Assembly (NCBI RefSeq): GCF_000264455.2
Contig: NC_017966.1
Span: forward strand, 496,001 to 560,000
Length of the DNA: 64,000 bases
Source of the DNA: Tistrella mobilis KA081020-065
Lineage (GTDB): Bacteria > Pseudomonadota > Alphaproteobacteria > Tistrellales > Tistrellaceae
Direction of reading: 5' to 3'
Shown here one piece after another: positions 44,403-52,441 of this stretch (positions within the stretch are counted from its first letter, which is position 1; every line of letters starts with the position of its first letter). Position numbers and translations under genes: made by a program. The notes under the pieces were generated by a model. The model was not told where the DNA came from. It did no database searches and saw nothing but the letters and a program-made list of their open reading frames with translations.

Positions 44403-45587
44403 ATGACCGATGCCGTGACCCGGACCGCCTCCCCCGCCGCCATCCCCACCCCCTCGCGCCTGGCGCTCATGCTCGGCACGAAGCGGGACATGATCGGGAT
44501 CCTGCTCTTCGCCGTGCTCATCCTGGTCGTGCTGCCGCTCGGCCTCGACCTCTTCCGGCTCAACAACATCGGCAAATACCTCACCTACGCCTTCGTGGCG
44601 GTGGGCCTGGTGCTGTGCTGGGGGCTGGGCGGGGTGCTGTCGCTGGGCCAGGGGGTGTTCTTCGGCCTCGGCGGCTATGCCATGGCCATGTTCCTGAAGC
44701 TCGAAGCCTCGTCGCCCGAAGCCACCGCCATCCAGTCCACCCCCGGCATCCCGGATTTCATGGACTGGAACCAGCTGACGACCCTGCCCTGGTTCTGGGA
44801 GCCCTTCCACAACCTGGCATTCACCATCCTCGCGGTCGTGGCCGTGCCGACCATCTTCGCCTTCTTCCTGGGGGCCATGCTGTTCCGGCGGCGGGTGGGC
44901 GGGGTCTATTTCGCGATCATCACCCAGGCGGTCGCCTCTATCCTCACCATCCTGATCATCGGCCAGCAGGGGCTGACCGGCGGCATCAACGGCATCACCG
45001 ACCTGCGCACCCTGCTCGGCTGGGACATCCGCACCGATGCCGCGAAGTACATCCTCTATTACGTCAATGGCGGGCTGCTGATCCTGGTCATCCTGGCGGC
45101 GCAGTTCATCAAGAACGGCAAGATCGGCCGCATCCTGGTGGCGCTGCGCGACAAGGAAGACCGGGTCCGCTTCACCGGCTACGACGTCGCCGCCTACAAG
45201 ACCTTCGTCTTCTGCATCGCCGCCGCCTTCTCGGGCATCGGCGGGGCCATGTTCACCCTGCAGGTCGGCTTCATGTCGCCCAGTTTCGTGGGCATCGTGC
45301 CGTCGATCGAAATGGTGGTGTTCTGTGCGCTCGGCGGCCGGCTGTCGCTGCTGGGGGCCGCCTATGGCGCGCTGATCGTCAACTACGCCAAGACCAGCTT
45401 CTCGGAAAGCTTCCCAGAACTCTGGCTCTTCGCCATGGGCGCCCTGTTCATCGGCGTGGTCGTGGCCTTCCCCACGGGGCTGGCCGGCCTCTGGCAGCAA
45501 TATGTTCAGCCGCTGATCGACCGCGCGCTCACCCGCCGCAGCCCCACCGCCCCCGCGGGCCCCGCCGCACCGGCGCCGGGCGAGTGA
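44403..45587 (+). CDS. urtC: Urea/amide ABC transporter permease UrtC
   Basis: 394 residues, LivM-like. Seen: LNNIGKYLTYAFVAVGLVLCWGLGGVLSLGQGVFFGLGGYAMAM, the UrtC signature, GGINGITDLRTLLGW, and RFTGYDVAAYKTFVFCIAAAFSGIGGAMF in the loop that touches the ATPases. The C-terminal tail is Pro/Ala-rich and cytoplasmic. It begins 4 bases after urtB. Confidence 0.94.
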   Translation: MTDAVTRTASPAAIPTPSRLALMLGTKRDMIGILLFAVLILVVLPLGLDLFRLNNIGKYLTYAFVAVGLVLCWGLGGVLSLGQGVFFGLGGYAMAMFLKLEASSPEATAIQSTPGIPDFMDWNQLTTLPWFWEPFHNLAFTILAVVAVPTIFAFFLGAMLFRRRVGGVYFAIITQAVASILTILIIGQQGLTGGINGITDLRTLLGWDIRTDAAKYILYYVNGGLLILVILAAQFIKNGKIGRILVALRDKEDRVRFTGYDVAAYKTFVFCIAAAFSGIGGAMFTLQVGFMSPSFVGIVPSIEMVVFCALGGRLSLLGAAYGALIVNYAKTSFSESFPELWLFAMGALFIGVVVAFPTGLAGLWQQYVQPLIDRALTRRSPTAPAGPAAPAPGE

Positions 45588-45601
45588 AGGAGACCCGATC
45601 G

Positions 45602-46384
45602 ATGAATGCAGCCGCAGCCACCACGATCGTCGGCGTCTCCGCCACCAACAACGACTTCCTGCTCGCGGTCGAAGGTCTCACCGTCTCCTTCGACGGGTTC
45701 AAGGCGGTCGATGACCTCTCTTTCTATGTCGACCGCGACGAGATCCGCGTGATCATCGGCCCCAACGGTGCCGGCAAGACCACGGTGCTCGACCTGATCT
45801 GCGGCAAGACCCGGGCGACCGCCGGCTCGATCCGGTTCGAGGGTCGGGAACTGACGAAGATGTCCGAGCACGAAATCGTCCGGGCCGGCGTCGGCCGCAA
45901 GTTCCAGACCCCGTCGATCTACGAGGATCTGACCGTCTTCGAGAACCTGGAACTCTCCATCCCCGGCACCCGCCATGTCTTCAAGGCGCTGGGCTTCCGG
46001 CGCGACCGGGCGGTGGTGGAGCGGGTGACCCGGATCGCGGAAGAGATCTTTCTGGCCGATCAGCTCACCCGCCGCGGCGACGAGCTGGCCCATGGCCAGA
46101 AACAGTGGCTGGAGATCGGCATGCTGCTGATCCAGGACCCGGCCCTGCTGATGCTGGACGAGCCGGTGGCGGGGATGAGCGTCGCCGAACGCACCAAGAC
46201 CGCCGATCTGCTCAACCGCATTACCCGCGGCCGGTCGGTGATCGTCATCGAGCACGACATGAACTTCGTCAAGGACATCGCCCACAAGGTGACCGTGCTC
46301 CATCAGGGGCGGATCCTGTCGGAGGGCGACATCGACAAGGTGCAGTCCGACCCGAAGGTCATCGAGGTCTATCTCGGGCATTGA
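45602..46384 (+). CDS. urtD: Urea/amide ABC transporter ATP-binding protein UrtD
   Basis: 260 residues. Walker A GPNGAGKTT, the UrtD/LivG variant signature LAHGQKQWLEIGMLL, Walker B LLMLDEPVAGMS and H-loop EHDMNFVKDIAHKVTVLH. The VGRKFQTPSIYEDLTVFENLELS segment is typical of UrtD. The chosen ATG follows a gaaggagacc ribosome site 14 bases after urtC. Confidence 0.94.
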   Translation: MNAAAATTIVGVSATNNDFLLAVEGLTVSFDGFKAVDDLSFYVDRDEIRVIIGPNGAGKTTVLDLICGKTRATAGSIRFEGRELTKMSEHEIVRAGVGRKFQTPSIYEDLTVFENLELSIPGTRHVFKALGFRRDRAVVERVTRIAEEIFLADQLTRRGDELAHGQKQWLEIGMLLIQDPALLMLDEPVAGMSVAERTKTADLLNRITRGRSVIVIEHDMNFVKDIAHKVTVLHQGRILSEGDIDKVQSDPKVIEVYLGH

Positions 46385-46457
46385 TCGCGCGTCACGCGAT
46401 CCGGATCGCTCGTACTATAACCGCACATGTGCATGAATTGCCCGAGGGAGATCCGCC

Positions 46458-47147
46458 ATGTTGACCGTCGATGACCTCACCGTCGCCTATGGCCAGTCGG
46501 AAGTACTCCACGGCCTGAGTCTTAGCGCCGCAAAGGCCGAGATCGTCGCCGTGATGGGCCGCAACGGCATGGGCAAGACCACGCTGATGAAATCCCTGAT
46601 CGGCATCCTGCCGGCACGCGGCGGCCGGATCCGGCTGGGAGAGGCCGAGCTGGTCGGCACCGAGCCCCATCAGCGGGTGCGCGAAGGCCTGGCCTTCGTG
46701 CCTCAGGGCCGGATGATTTTTCCGACCCTGACGGTGGAAGAAAACATCCGCACCGGCCTGGTCGCCCGCGGGCGGCGCCACATTCCCGATGATATCTACA
46801 GCCTGTTCCCGGTGCTGCACGAGATGCGCCGCCGCCGCGGCGGCAATCTCTCGGGCGGCCAGCAGCAGCAGCTCGCCATCGCCCGCGCGCTGGTCGCCGA
46901 ACCCCGGGTGCTGCTGCTCGACGAGCCGACCGAAGGCATCCAGCCCTCGATCATCAAGGACATGGCGCGGTCGCTGCGCGAGATCCGCGACATGATGAAC
47001 CTCACCATCCTGGTCTCGGAACAGGTGTTGAGCTTCGCGCTCGACGTCGCCGACCGCTTCCTGGTGATCGAAAACGGCCGCCTGGTCCACGAGGACCGCC
47101 GCGCCGACGTCAACGAGGCCCGCATTTCAGCCTATCTCTCGGTTTGA
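46458..47147 (+). CDS. urtE: Urea/amide ABC transporter ATP-binding protein UrtE
   Basis: 229 residues. Walker A GRNGMGKTT, signature LSGGQQQQLAIARAL, Walker B LLLLDEPTEGIQPSII, and QVLSFALDVADRFLVIENG near the end, as in UrtE. It starts 73 bases after urtD, with gggagat as the ribosome site. The REP-like array follows its stop codon within 5 bases. Confidence 0.94.
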   Translation: MLTVDDLTVAYGQSEVLHGLSLSAAKAEIVAVMGRNGMGKTTLMKSLIGILPARGGRIRLGEAELVGTEPHQRVREGLAFVPQGRMIFPTLTVEENIRTGLVARGRRHIPDDIYSLFPVLHEMRRRRGGNLSGGQQQQLAIARALVAEPRVLLLDEPTEGIQPSIIKDMARSLREIRDMMNLTILVSEQVLSFALDVADRFLVIENGRLVHEDRRADVNEARISAYLSV

Positions 47148-47151
47148 GTGT

Positions 47152-47335
47152 GTCCCTCGCCGGGCGGCCACTGCCGTGGCCTTGGCCGCCGCCTCAATGG
47201 CGGGACTCTGTTAGCCCCTCTGCCCAAGCGGGCGCATCCGCGCCCTTGGCCGCCGCCTCAATGGCGGGAGTCTGTTAGTCCCTCGCCGGGCGGGCGCATC
47301 CGCGCCCTTGGCCGCCGCCTCAATGGCGGCTTCGG
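47152..47335. repeat. REP-like double-hairpin array, three tandem copies (B, C, D)
   Basis: Three copies with about 62-64 bp period, each with a gtccctcgccgggc-like lead, hairpin 1, the constant ttgg, and hairpin 2 (CCGCC gcctcaat GGCGG). Hairpin 1 is GGCCAC tgcc GTGGCC in B (47166-47181) and GGGCGC atcc GCGCCC in C (47230-47245) and D (47292-47307), versus GGGCAC/GTGCCC in the single copy at 5.8 kb. Both sides of the stem change together. It occupies most of the 278 bases between urtE and fmdA. Confidence 0.88.
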
Positions 47336-47425
47336 TGGCCGGAACCGGCCACCGCCCCGTCAAGCCCCGACCACCCGTCTTCCCGCTTTTTTCGTCCCGC
47401 AATCCGATCAGAAACGGAGCGCCGC

Positions 47426-48661
47426 ATGACTGAAACGCTCGTCAAGGTGGACCTTTCGTCTTCGGCCTATGAGAACGAGAACGTCCACAACCGCTGGCAC
47501 CCGGATATTCCGATGATCGCCTGGGTGAAGCCCGGCGAGGACTTCATCCTGGAGTGCTATGACTGGACCGGCGGCCAGATCAAAAATGACGACGACGCGG
47601 CCGATATCCGCGACGTCGACCTCAGCCAGGTCCATTTCCTGTCGGGGCCGGTGGGTGTGAAGGGGGCCGAGCCTGGCGACCTGCTGGTGGTCGAAATCCT
47701 CGACATCGGCACGCTCGACGGCGCACGCTGGGGCTTCAACGGCGTCTTCGCCAAGGAGAATGGCGGTGGCTTTCTCACCGAGCACTTCCCCGATGCCCGC
47801 AAGTCGATCTGGGATTTCGAAGGGTTGTTCGCGAAGTCGCGCCACATTCCGGGCGTGCGCTTCGCCGGGCTGATCCATCCGGGTCTGATCGGCTGCCTGC
47901 CCTCACAGGATCTGCTCGACACCTGGAACACCCGCGAAAAGGCCCTGTTCGACACCGATCCAGGCCGCGTGCCCGGTCTCGCCAACCTGCCCTATGCGCC
48001 CACTGCCCATATGGGCCGGCTGAAGGGCTCGGCGGCTGAAACCGCGGCCGCGACCGGTGCCCGCACCGTGCCGCCGCGCGAACATGGCGGCAATTGCGAC
48101 ATCAAGGATCTGTCGCGCGGCTGCAAGATCTATTTCCCGGTCTATGTCGACGGCGCCGGCCTGTCGATGGGCGATCTGCATTTCAGCCAGGGCGACGGCG
48201 AGATCACCTTCTGCGGCGCGATCGAGATGCCGGGCTGGGCGCATCTGAAGGTCGATCTGATCAAGGGCGGCTGTGCGAAATACGGGATCAGGAACCCGAT
48301 CTTCAAGCCGAGCCCGATCAAGCCGACCTATAACGATTATCTGATCTTCGAAGGCATCTCGGTCGACGAGGCTGGCAAACAGCATTATCTCGACGTCCAC
48401 ATCGCCTATCGCCAGGCCTGCCTGAACGCGATCGAATACCTGACCAAATTCGGCTATTCGCGCGGCCAGGCCTATTCGATCCTGGGCACCGCCCCGGTCG
48501 AAGGCAAGATTTCGGGCGTGGTCGACGTGCCCAATGCCTGCGCCACCCTGTTCCTGCCGACCGAAATCTTCGATTTCGACATCTCGCCCACGGCATCCGG
48601 GCCCTTCAAGGGCGTGGAGGGCGCCGAACTGCCGATCGCCTTCTGGAAGGACAAGGCCTGA
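47426..48661 (+). CDS. fmdA: Formamidase (FmdA/AmdA family)
   Basis: 411 residues, acetamidase/formamidase family, hydrolysing formamide (or acetamide) to formate (acetate) and ammonia. Seen: VKVDLSSSAYENENVHNRWHPDIPMI, the typical N terminus; RVPGLANLPYAPTAHMGRLKG; PPREHGGNCDIKDLSRGCKIYFPVYVDGAGLSMGDLHFSQGDGEI, with the metal-binding His/Asp residues. It lies after a full urt-type transporter and before fmdB, the organisation known from the Methylophilus fmd locus, which supports a short-chain amide role for the whole set. Confidence 0.95.
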   Translation: MTETLVKVDLSSSAYENENVHNRWHPDIPMIAWVKPGEDFILECYDWTGGQIKNDDDAADIRDVDLSQVHFLSGPVGVKGAEPGDLLVVEILDIGTLDGARWGFNGVFAKENGGGFLTEHFPDARKSIWDFEGLFAKSRHIPGVRFAGLIHPGLIGCLPSQDLLDTWNTREKALFDTDPGRVPGLANLPYAPTAHMGRLKGSAAETAAATGARTVPPREHGGNCDIKDLSRGCKIYFPVYVDGAGLSMGDLHFSQGDGEITFCGAIEMPGWAHLKVDLIKGGCAKYGIRNPIFKPSPIKPTYNDYLIFEGISVDEAGKQHYLDVHIAYRQACLNAIEYLTKFGYSRGQAYSILGTAPVEGKISGVVDVPNACATLFLPTEIFDFDISPTASGPFKGVEGAELPIAFWKDKA

Positions 48662-48669
48662 TCCCACCC

Positions 48670-48700
48670 GGCACCGGCCGGCCTGTCGCCGGCCGGTGCC
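48670..48700. repeat. Perfect 12-bp hairpin between fmdA and fmdB
   Basis: GGCACCGGCCGG and CCGGCCGGTGCC flank CCTGTCG, beginning 9 bases after the fmdA stop. No T tract follows, so it is not a classical terminator. It may protect the 3' end of upstream mRNA and set a lower level for fmdB. Confidence 0.6.
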
Positions 48701-48729
48701 CCACGCCCCGAACGACCGGAGACGCCTCC

Positions 48730-49059
48730 ATGCCGCTCTATGATTACGCCTGCCCGGCCTGCGCCACCGAATTCGACGCCTTCCGGCCGATGTCCGATGC
48801 CGCACGCCCCAGCCCCTGCCCCGCCTGCGGCACCGCCGCGCCGCGCCGCATCTCGGCCCCGCGCCTCGCCGGTCTGTCGAAAGCGGCACTCGCCGCCCAC
48901 GCGACCAATGAACGCGCCTCGCACGAACCCCGCCGCAGCTCCCATGTCTGCGGCCCCGGCTGCAGCCATGGCGGCGGCTCGAAGGGCTTCTCCGCCGTGG
49001 CAGAGAAGCCGGCCATGAAGACCTTTCCGGCGAAGCGGCCGTGGATGTTCAGCCATTGA
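48730..49059 (+). CDS. fmdB: FmdB family zinc-ribbon protein
   Basis: 109 residues. N-terminal zinc ribbon with Cys8, Cys11, Cys30 and Cys33 (MPLYDYACPACATEF, PCPACG), the FmdB regulatory-domain signature. The C-terminal half is basic with an additional Cys/His cluster (SHVCGPGCSHGGG). FmdB was first described as a putative regulator of formamidase; the biochemical role is still unclear. The ribosome site is cggagacg. Confidence 0.92.
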   Translation: MPLYDYACPACATEFDAFRPMSDAARPSPCPACGTAAPRRISAPRLAGLSKAALAAHATNERASHEPRRSSHVCGPGCSHGGGSKGFSAVAEKPAMKTFPAKRPWMFSH

Positions 49060-49143
49060 TCGGGCATCGCAGGGCATTGGTGACGGACCACAGGCCATGG
49101 TAGATAAGGGGCAGGATCAGAACGCGCCGGGATATCGCCCCTC

Positions 49144-49584
49144 ATGGTCAATCAGTCCACCGCCATCATGACGATTGATTTCGGCAATGCCCATGATCGC
49201 CACTGGAACGATGCGGAAACATTGCGGGAAAATGGCCGCCTCGCGAATGCCGATCATTTGTACGGCTTCAGCGCCGAATGCGGCCTGAAGGCATTGATGC
49301 AGAGTTTCGGCATGTCCGTGCATGACGGTGAACCAGCCGACCGCGGAGACTGGAAACATGTCGATCAGCTGGCCGAACGATACGAAACCTATCGGTCGGG
49401 CAGTACTTGCCCTAATGCAGCCAGCTATATACTGGTCAATGACAACGCGTTCAACGACTGGCGAGCATCACAGCGATATGCTGTGGAATCGGCCTTCACC
49501 CAAGACCGCGTGGATGCGCATGCCGCAGGCGCCCGCGAGGTTCGCGACCTCGTCAAGACCGCAAGGCGAGAGGGGTTGCTTTGA
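49144..49584 (+). CDS. Small HEPN-like helical protein, first gene of a three-gene ATPase cassette
   Basis: 146 residues. The stretch WNDAETLRENGRLANADHLYGFSAECGLKALM has the look of the HEPN first helices (residues spaced as in A..L...G....A.HL.G.A.E..LKALL). An RGDWKH at about residue 61-66 would fit the Rx4-6H RNase motif, but its location between helices is not classical, so nuclease activity is doubtful. No ribosome site of note; an alternative ATG is 24 bases downstream. Base and codon use are clearly less GC-biased than in fmdB. Its stop overlaps the next gene by one base. Family not certain. Confidence 0.7.
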   Translation: MVNQSTAIMTIDFGNAHDRHWNDAETLRENGRLANADHLYGFSAECGLKALMQSFGMSVHDGEPADRGDWKHVDQLAERYETYRSGSTCPNAASYILVNDNAFNDWRASQRYAVESAFTQDRVDAHAAGAREVRDLVKTARREGLL

Positions 49585-50876
49585 TGATCACGTTCGACGA
49601 CATCGAGCCACAACTTATCTCTCTGCTACGAGCACACCGCGAGGTCCTGGCGCCCCTTGGTTCGTTACTGATCAACCGAGATCTGAACGGGCGCGTGCGA
49701 ATCATCGCTCAGGAAGACTGTCTCGCGGATGATACCCGGCGAGCGCTTCTGGACGCACTCGCCGCCGATATGCGGAAACGACTGGGCACACATGTCGCCC
49801 ATGAAGGCTCGCTCATTCTGTATGAGCCGGATCTCGCCGCCGTTGCGGCCTCGGGGCTCTCTCGCCCGCTTGCCGAGGATCTGCCCGAATACCGAATCGT
49901 CGACCGGTTGGCGACCGGAACCCGCTGGGCCACTGTCGAAGAGCCTTCCAGCGGTGCCGCGCGTCGGATCGTGTTCTTTTCGATCAAGGGCGGCGTCGGC
50001 CGTTCTACGGCTCTTGCCGCCTGCGCCCGGCATCTCTCCCAGCGCGGCCGCAAGGTGATGGTCGTCGATCTCGACCTCGAAAGTCCGGGTTTGTCCTCCT
50101 CCCTTCTGCCGGATGATCGGTGCCCCCGCTACGGCGTAACCGACTGGATGGTGGAGGATCTTGTCGGCAATGCCGACGAGATGATCGAACACATGGCCGC
50201 CGTGAGCGACCTGTCGGAGCTGGGCGATATCCGCGTGGTACCCGCTCATGGTGCCGAACCGGGAGATTACCTGCTGAAACTCGGGCGGGTCTGGATGCCC
50301 AGGGTCACGGCCGACCGCGCCACGGAACCCTGGCCCCGCCGGCTCAACCGCCTGATCAACGCCCTGGAGGCGCACTACACGCCCGATGTCGTTCTGATCG
50401 ACAGCCGCTCCGGCATCGACGAGACCGCCTCTGCCGTCGTCACGGATCTTGGGGCGCATCTTGTCTGCCTGTTCGCCATCCACGGCGCACAGACCTGGAC
50501 CGGGTACCGGATCCTGTTCGAGCACTGGAAGCGCGCAGGCGTGGTTAAGGATATCCGGGACCGCCTGCAGATCGTGGCCGGCCTGGTGCCCGAGATCGGC
50601 AGTGTCGCCTATGTGGATGCGCTTCGGCAGGCGTCATGGGATCTGTTCGGTGAGTGCCTTTACGATGAAGTCGAGGCTGGCGCGACAGCCGAATTCAGCT
50701 TCGATCTCGCCGAGCCGGATGCCCCGCATCAGCCATGGGCCATCCATTGGAACCGGGGTTTTGCCGCCCTTGAGCGACTGCACGGCAACGAGGTCGTGGT
50801 AGACGATGAACGGGTCCGTGCGGTATTCGGGGAGGTGTTCGACGGTCTGGACAAACTGACGCCCGCAGAGGACTGA
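49584..50876 (+). CDS. MinD/ParA-like deviant Walker ATPase with N-terminal extension
   Basis: 430 residues. Residues 1-130 are an unrecognised alpha/beta domain. The ATPase domain starts RRIVFFSIKGGVGRST (deviant Walker A 135-142) followed by VMVVDLDLESPGLSSSLLP and a Walker B-like VVLIDSRSGIDETASAVV. This DLDLE(S/A)PGL subgroup occurs in small uncharacterised operons rather than in chromosome partition loci, as far as I know. The start used gives a TGATG overlap with the preceding stop; a TTG three bases earlier is also in frame. No parB or parS-like partner is present. Likely works with the flanking gene products. Confidence 0.83.
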   Translation: MITFDDIEPQLISLLRAHREVLAPLGSLLINRDLNGRVRIIAQEDCLADDTRRALLDALAADMRKRLGTHVAHEGSLILYEPDLAAVAASGLSRPLAEDLPEYRIVDRLATGTRWATVEEPSSGAARRIVFFSIKGGVGRSTALAACARHLSQRGRKVMVVDLDLESPGLSSSLLPDDRCPRYGVTDWMVEDLVGNADEMIEHMAAVSDLSELGDIRVVPAHGAEPGDYLLKLGRVWMPRVTADRATEPWPRRLNRLINALEAHYTPDVVLIDSRSGIDETASAVVTDLGAHLVCLFAIHGAQTWTGYRILFEHWKRAGVVKDIRDRLQIVAGLVPEIGSVAYVDALRQASWDLFGECLYDEVEAGATAEFSFDLAEPDAPHQPWAIHWNRGFAALERLHGNEVVVDDERVRAVFGEVFDGLDKLTPAED

Positions 50877-50880
50877 TCAC

Positions 50881-52323
50881 ATGACACCTGCAATGCTTCG
50901 GCGCGCATTGATCGATGGGTTGCCGGAGGTCCAGGCGCAGGACGGAACCGCGCCGGCGGCAGCACAAGTCTACGTACCGAATGCTCATGCGCGGGCACTC
51001 GCCCTGGATTGCAGCCTGGTGATCGGCGCCCGCGGTGTCGGCAAGACCTTCTGGTGGGAGGCTCTGCGTGACAACAGGGTGAAATCACGCCTCGCCGGCA
51101 CGATCAAATCAATCGACAACGTCACCATCGGCACTGGCTTCGGCATTGGCGTCAGCATAGACGACGCCCCGGATCGCCAGACCTTCGCCCGGCTGATTGC
51201 GCCGGAGAGCGGCTTCAAGGCCTATGATGTCTGGCGTACCATCTGTGTCCGCTGGATCCGCCACCTTCTTGAGATTCCATCGCAATCCCAACCATGGAAC
51301 CAGTCGGTCAGCGAGGTCGCCTCCGATCCCGAGATGTATGCTCGCCTGCTTGAACAGGCAAACAACCGTCTTCGCCAGCAGGCACGCCACGGGCTTCTGA
51401 TATTCGATGCACTTGATCGCACGAGCAACGACTGGCGGACAACTGATACGATCGTGCGTGATCTTCTCCGGTTTGCCCTTGATCTTCAGTCTTATCAGCA
51501 TCTCCATGCAAAGGTTTTTCTCAGACAGGACCAGTTCGAGGGACGTTCCATCAAGGACTTCACCGACGCGTCCAAACTTCTGGCCACACGGGTGGAACTC
51601 ACCTGGGGTAGCCTGGATCTCAACGGCCTTCTCTGGCAGTACCTCCTGAACACCCCGGCCAACATCTCCGGGCCGATCGTGGATCTGCTGGCGAAGCTGG
51701 GGTGCCCGGTGGACGCGGATGCGGACGTGCGTGAAGTCCCGCCACGTCTCAGGCGTGAGGAGGCTCCTCAAAAGGCGGCATTCGCGCACCTCGCCGGCCA
51801 GTATATGGGCCGCGACCGGCGACGCGGCATTCCCTATACCTGGATTGTCAGTCATCTGTCAGACAGCCAGGGGCGCGCGTCGCCGCGATCCTTCCTTGCC
51901 GCTTTGCGTCACGCAGCTGTCAACACCAGCGAAAATCATCCTGAACATACCACTGCACTACACTATGATGCGATCAAGGAGGGGGTGCGCGCCGCCTCCG
52001 GAATCCGCGTGGATGAAATGGCGGAGGACTATCCCTGGATCCGGCATCTGATGCAGCCTTTGCGTGGGATGAGCGTGCCCTGCAGCTTCGACAACGTCGC
52101 AATGGCCTGGAGCACCGCGAAGGTACTTGACCAGCTCGGCACACCGGATGATCGTCTTCCACCGGAGCATCTGGACCAGGGCCCCGAAGGTGTTCGGGAG
52201 GACCTGGAAAAGCTCGGCCTCCTTCAACGCATGCGTGACGGCCGCGTCAACATGCCCGACCTCTACCGCGTCGGTTTCGGCCTTGGGCGGCGCGGCGGCG
52301 TGAAACCGGCGGCGCGCGAGTGA
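50881..52323 (+). CDS. P-loop NTPase, third gene of the cassette
   Basis: 480 residues, not assigned to a named family. Walker A GARGVGKT at 49-56 and Walker B LLIFDALDR in the middle (about residue 175) are clear; RASPRSFLAALRHA (about 335) resembles the sensor region of STAND/AAA-like ATPases (for example those annotated as P-loop ATPases in conflict systems). The C-terminal part (about 420-470) could be a winged helix (VREDLEKLGLLQRMRDGRVNMPDLYRVGFG). It starts 4 bases after the previous stop. Codon use is again atypical for the window. It may be the sensor or effector ATPase of the cassette. Confidence 0.8.
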   Translation: MTPAMLRRALIDGLPEVQAQDGTAPAAAQVYVPNAHARALALDCSLVIGARGVGKTFWWEALRDNRVKSRLAGTIKSIDNVTIGTGFGIGVSIDDAPDRQTFARLIAPESGFKAYDVWRTICVRWIRHLLEIPSQSQPWNQSVSEVASDPEMYARLLEQANNRLRQQARHGLLIFDALDRTSNDWRTTDTIVRDLLRFALDLQSYQHLHAKVFLRQDQFEGRSIKDFTDASKLLATRVELTWGSLDLNGLLWQYLLNTPANISGPIVDLLAKLGCPVDADADVREVPPRLRREEAPQKAAFAHLAGQYMGRDRRRGIPYTWIVSHLSDSQGRASPRSFLAALRHAAVNTSENHPEHTTALHYDAIKEGVRAASGIRVDEMAEDYPWIRHLMQPLRGMSVPCSFDNVAMAWSTAKVLDQLGTPDDRLPPEHLDQGPEGVREDLEKLGLLQRMRDGRVNMPDLYRVGFGLGRRGGVKPAARE

Positions 52324-52441
52324 CCGCCATTGCCATAACGGTAACCGCCCGGATCTCCACCTCCCCCCTTGCCCCTGCCGCCCGCTTCGGCGAAAGTTGC
52401 GCCGCAACAGGCCATGGCGGCCGGTCGACGGGGACAGGTGG

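Noticed and set aside
47152-47335. Possible CRISPR array
   Set aside because: The repeat and 'spacer' parts are both conserved between copies, only three copies, no cas genes; it is a structured tandem repeat.
47148-47429. Short plus-strand frame translating as repeated LGRRLNGG units
   Set aside because: It is simply the REP-like hairpin array read in one frame; no ribosome site and no independent support as a protein.
49584-50876. ParA of a plasmid or chromosome partition locus
   Set aside because: No ParB gene or parS-like repeats nearby, and the N-terminal 130-residue extension plus flanking genes do not fit a partition operon.
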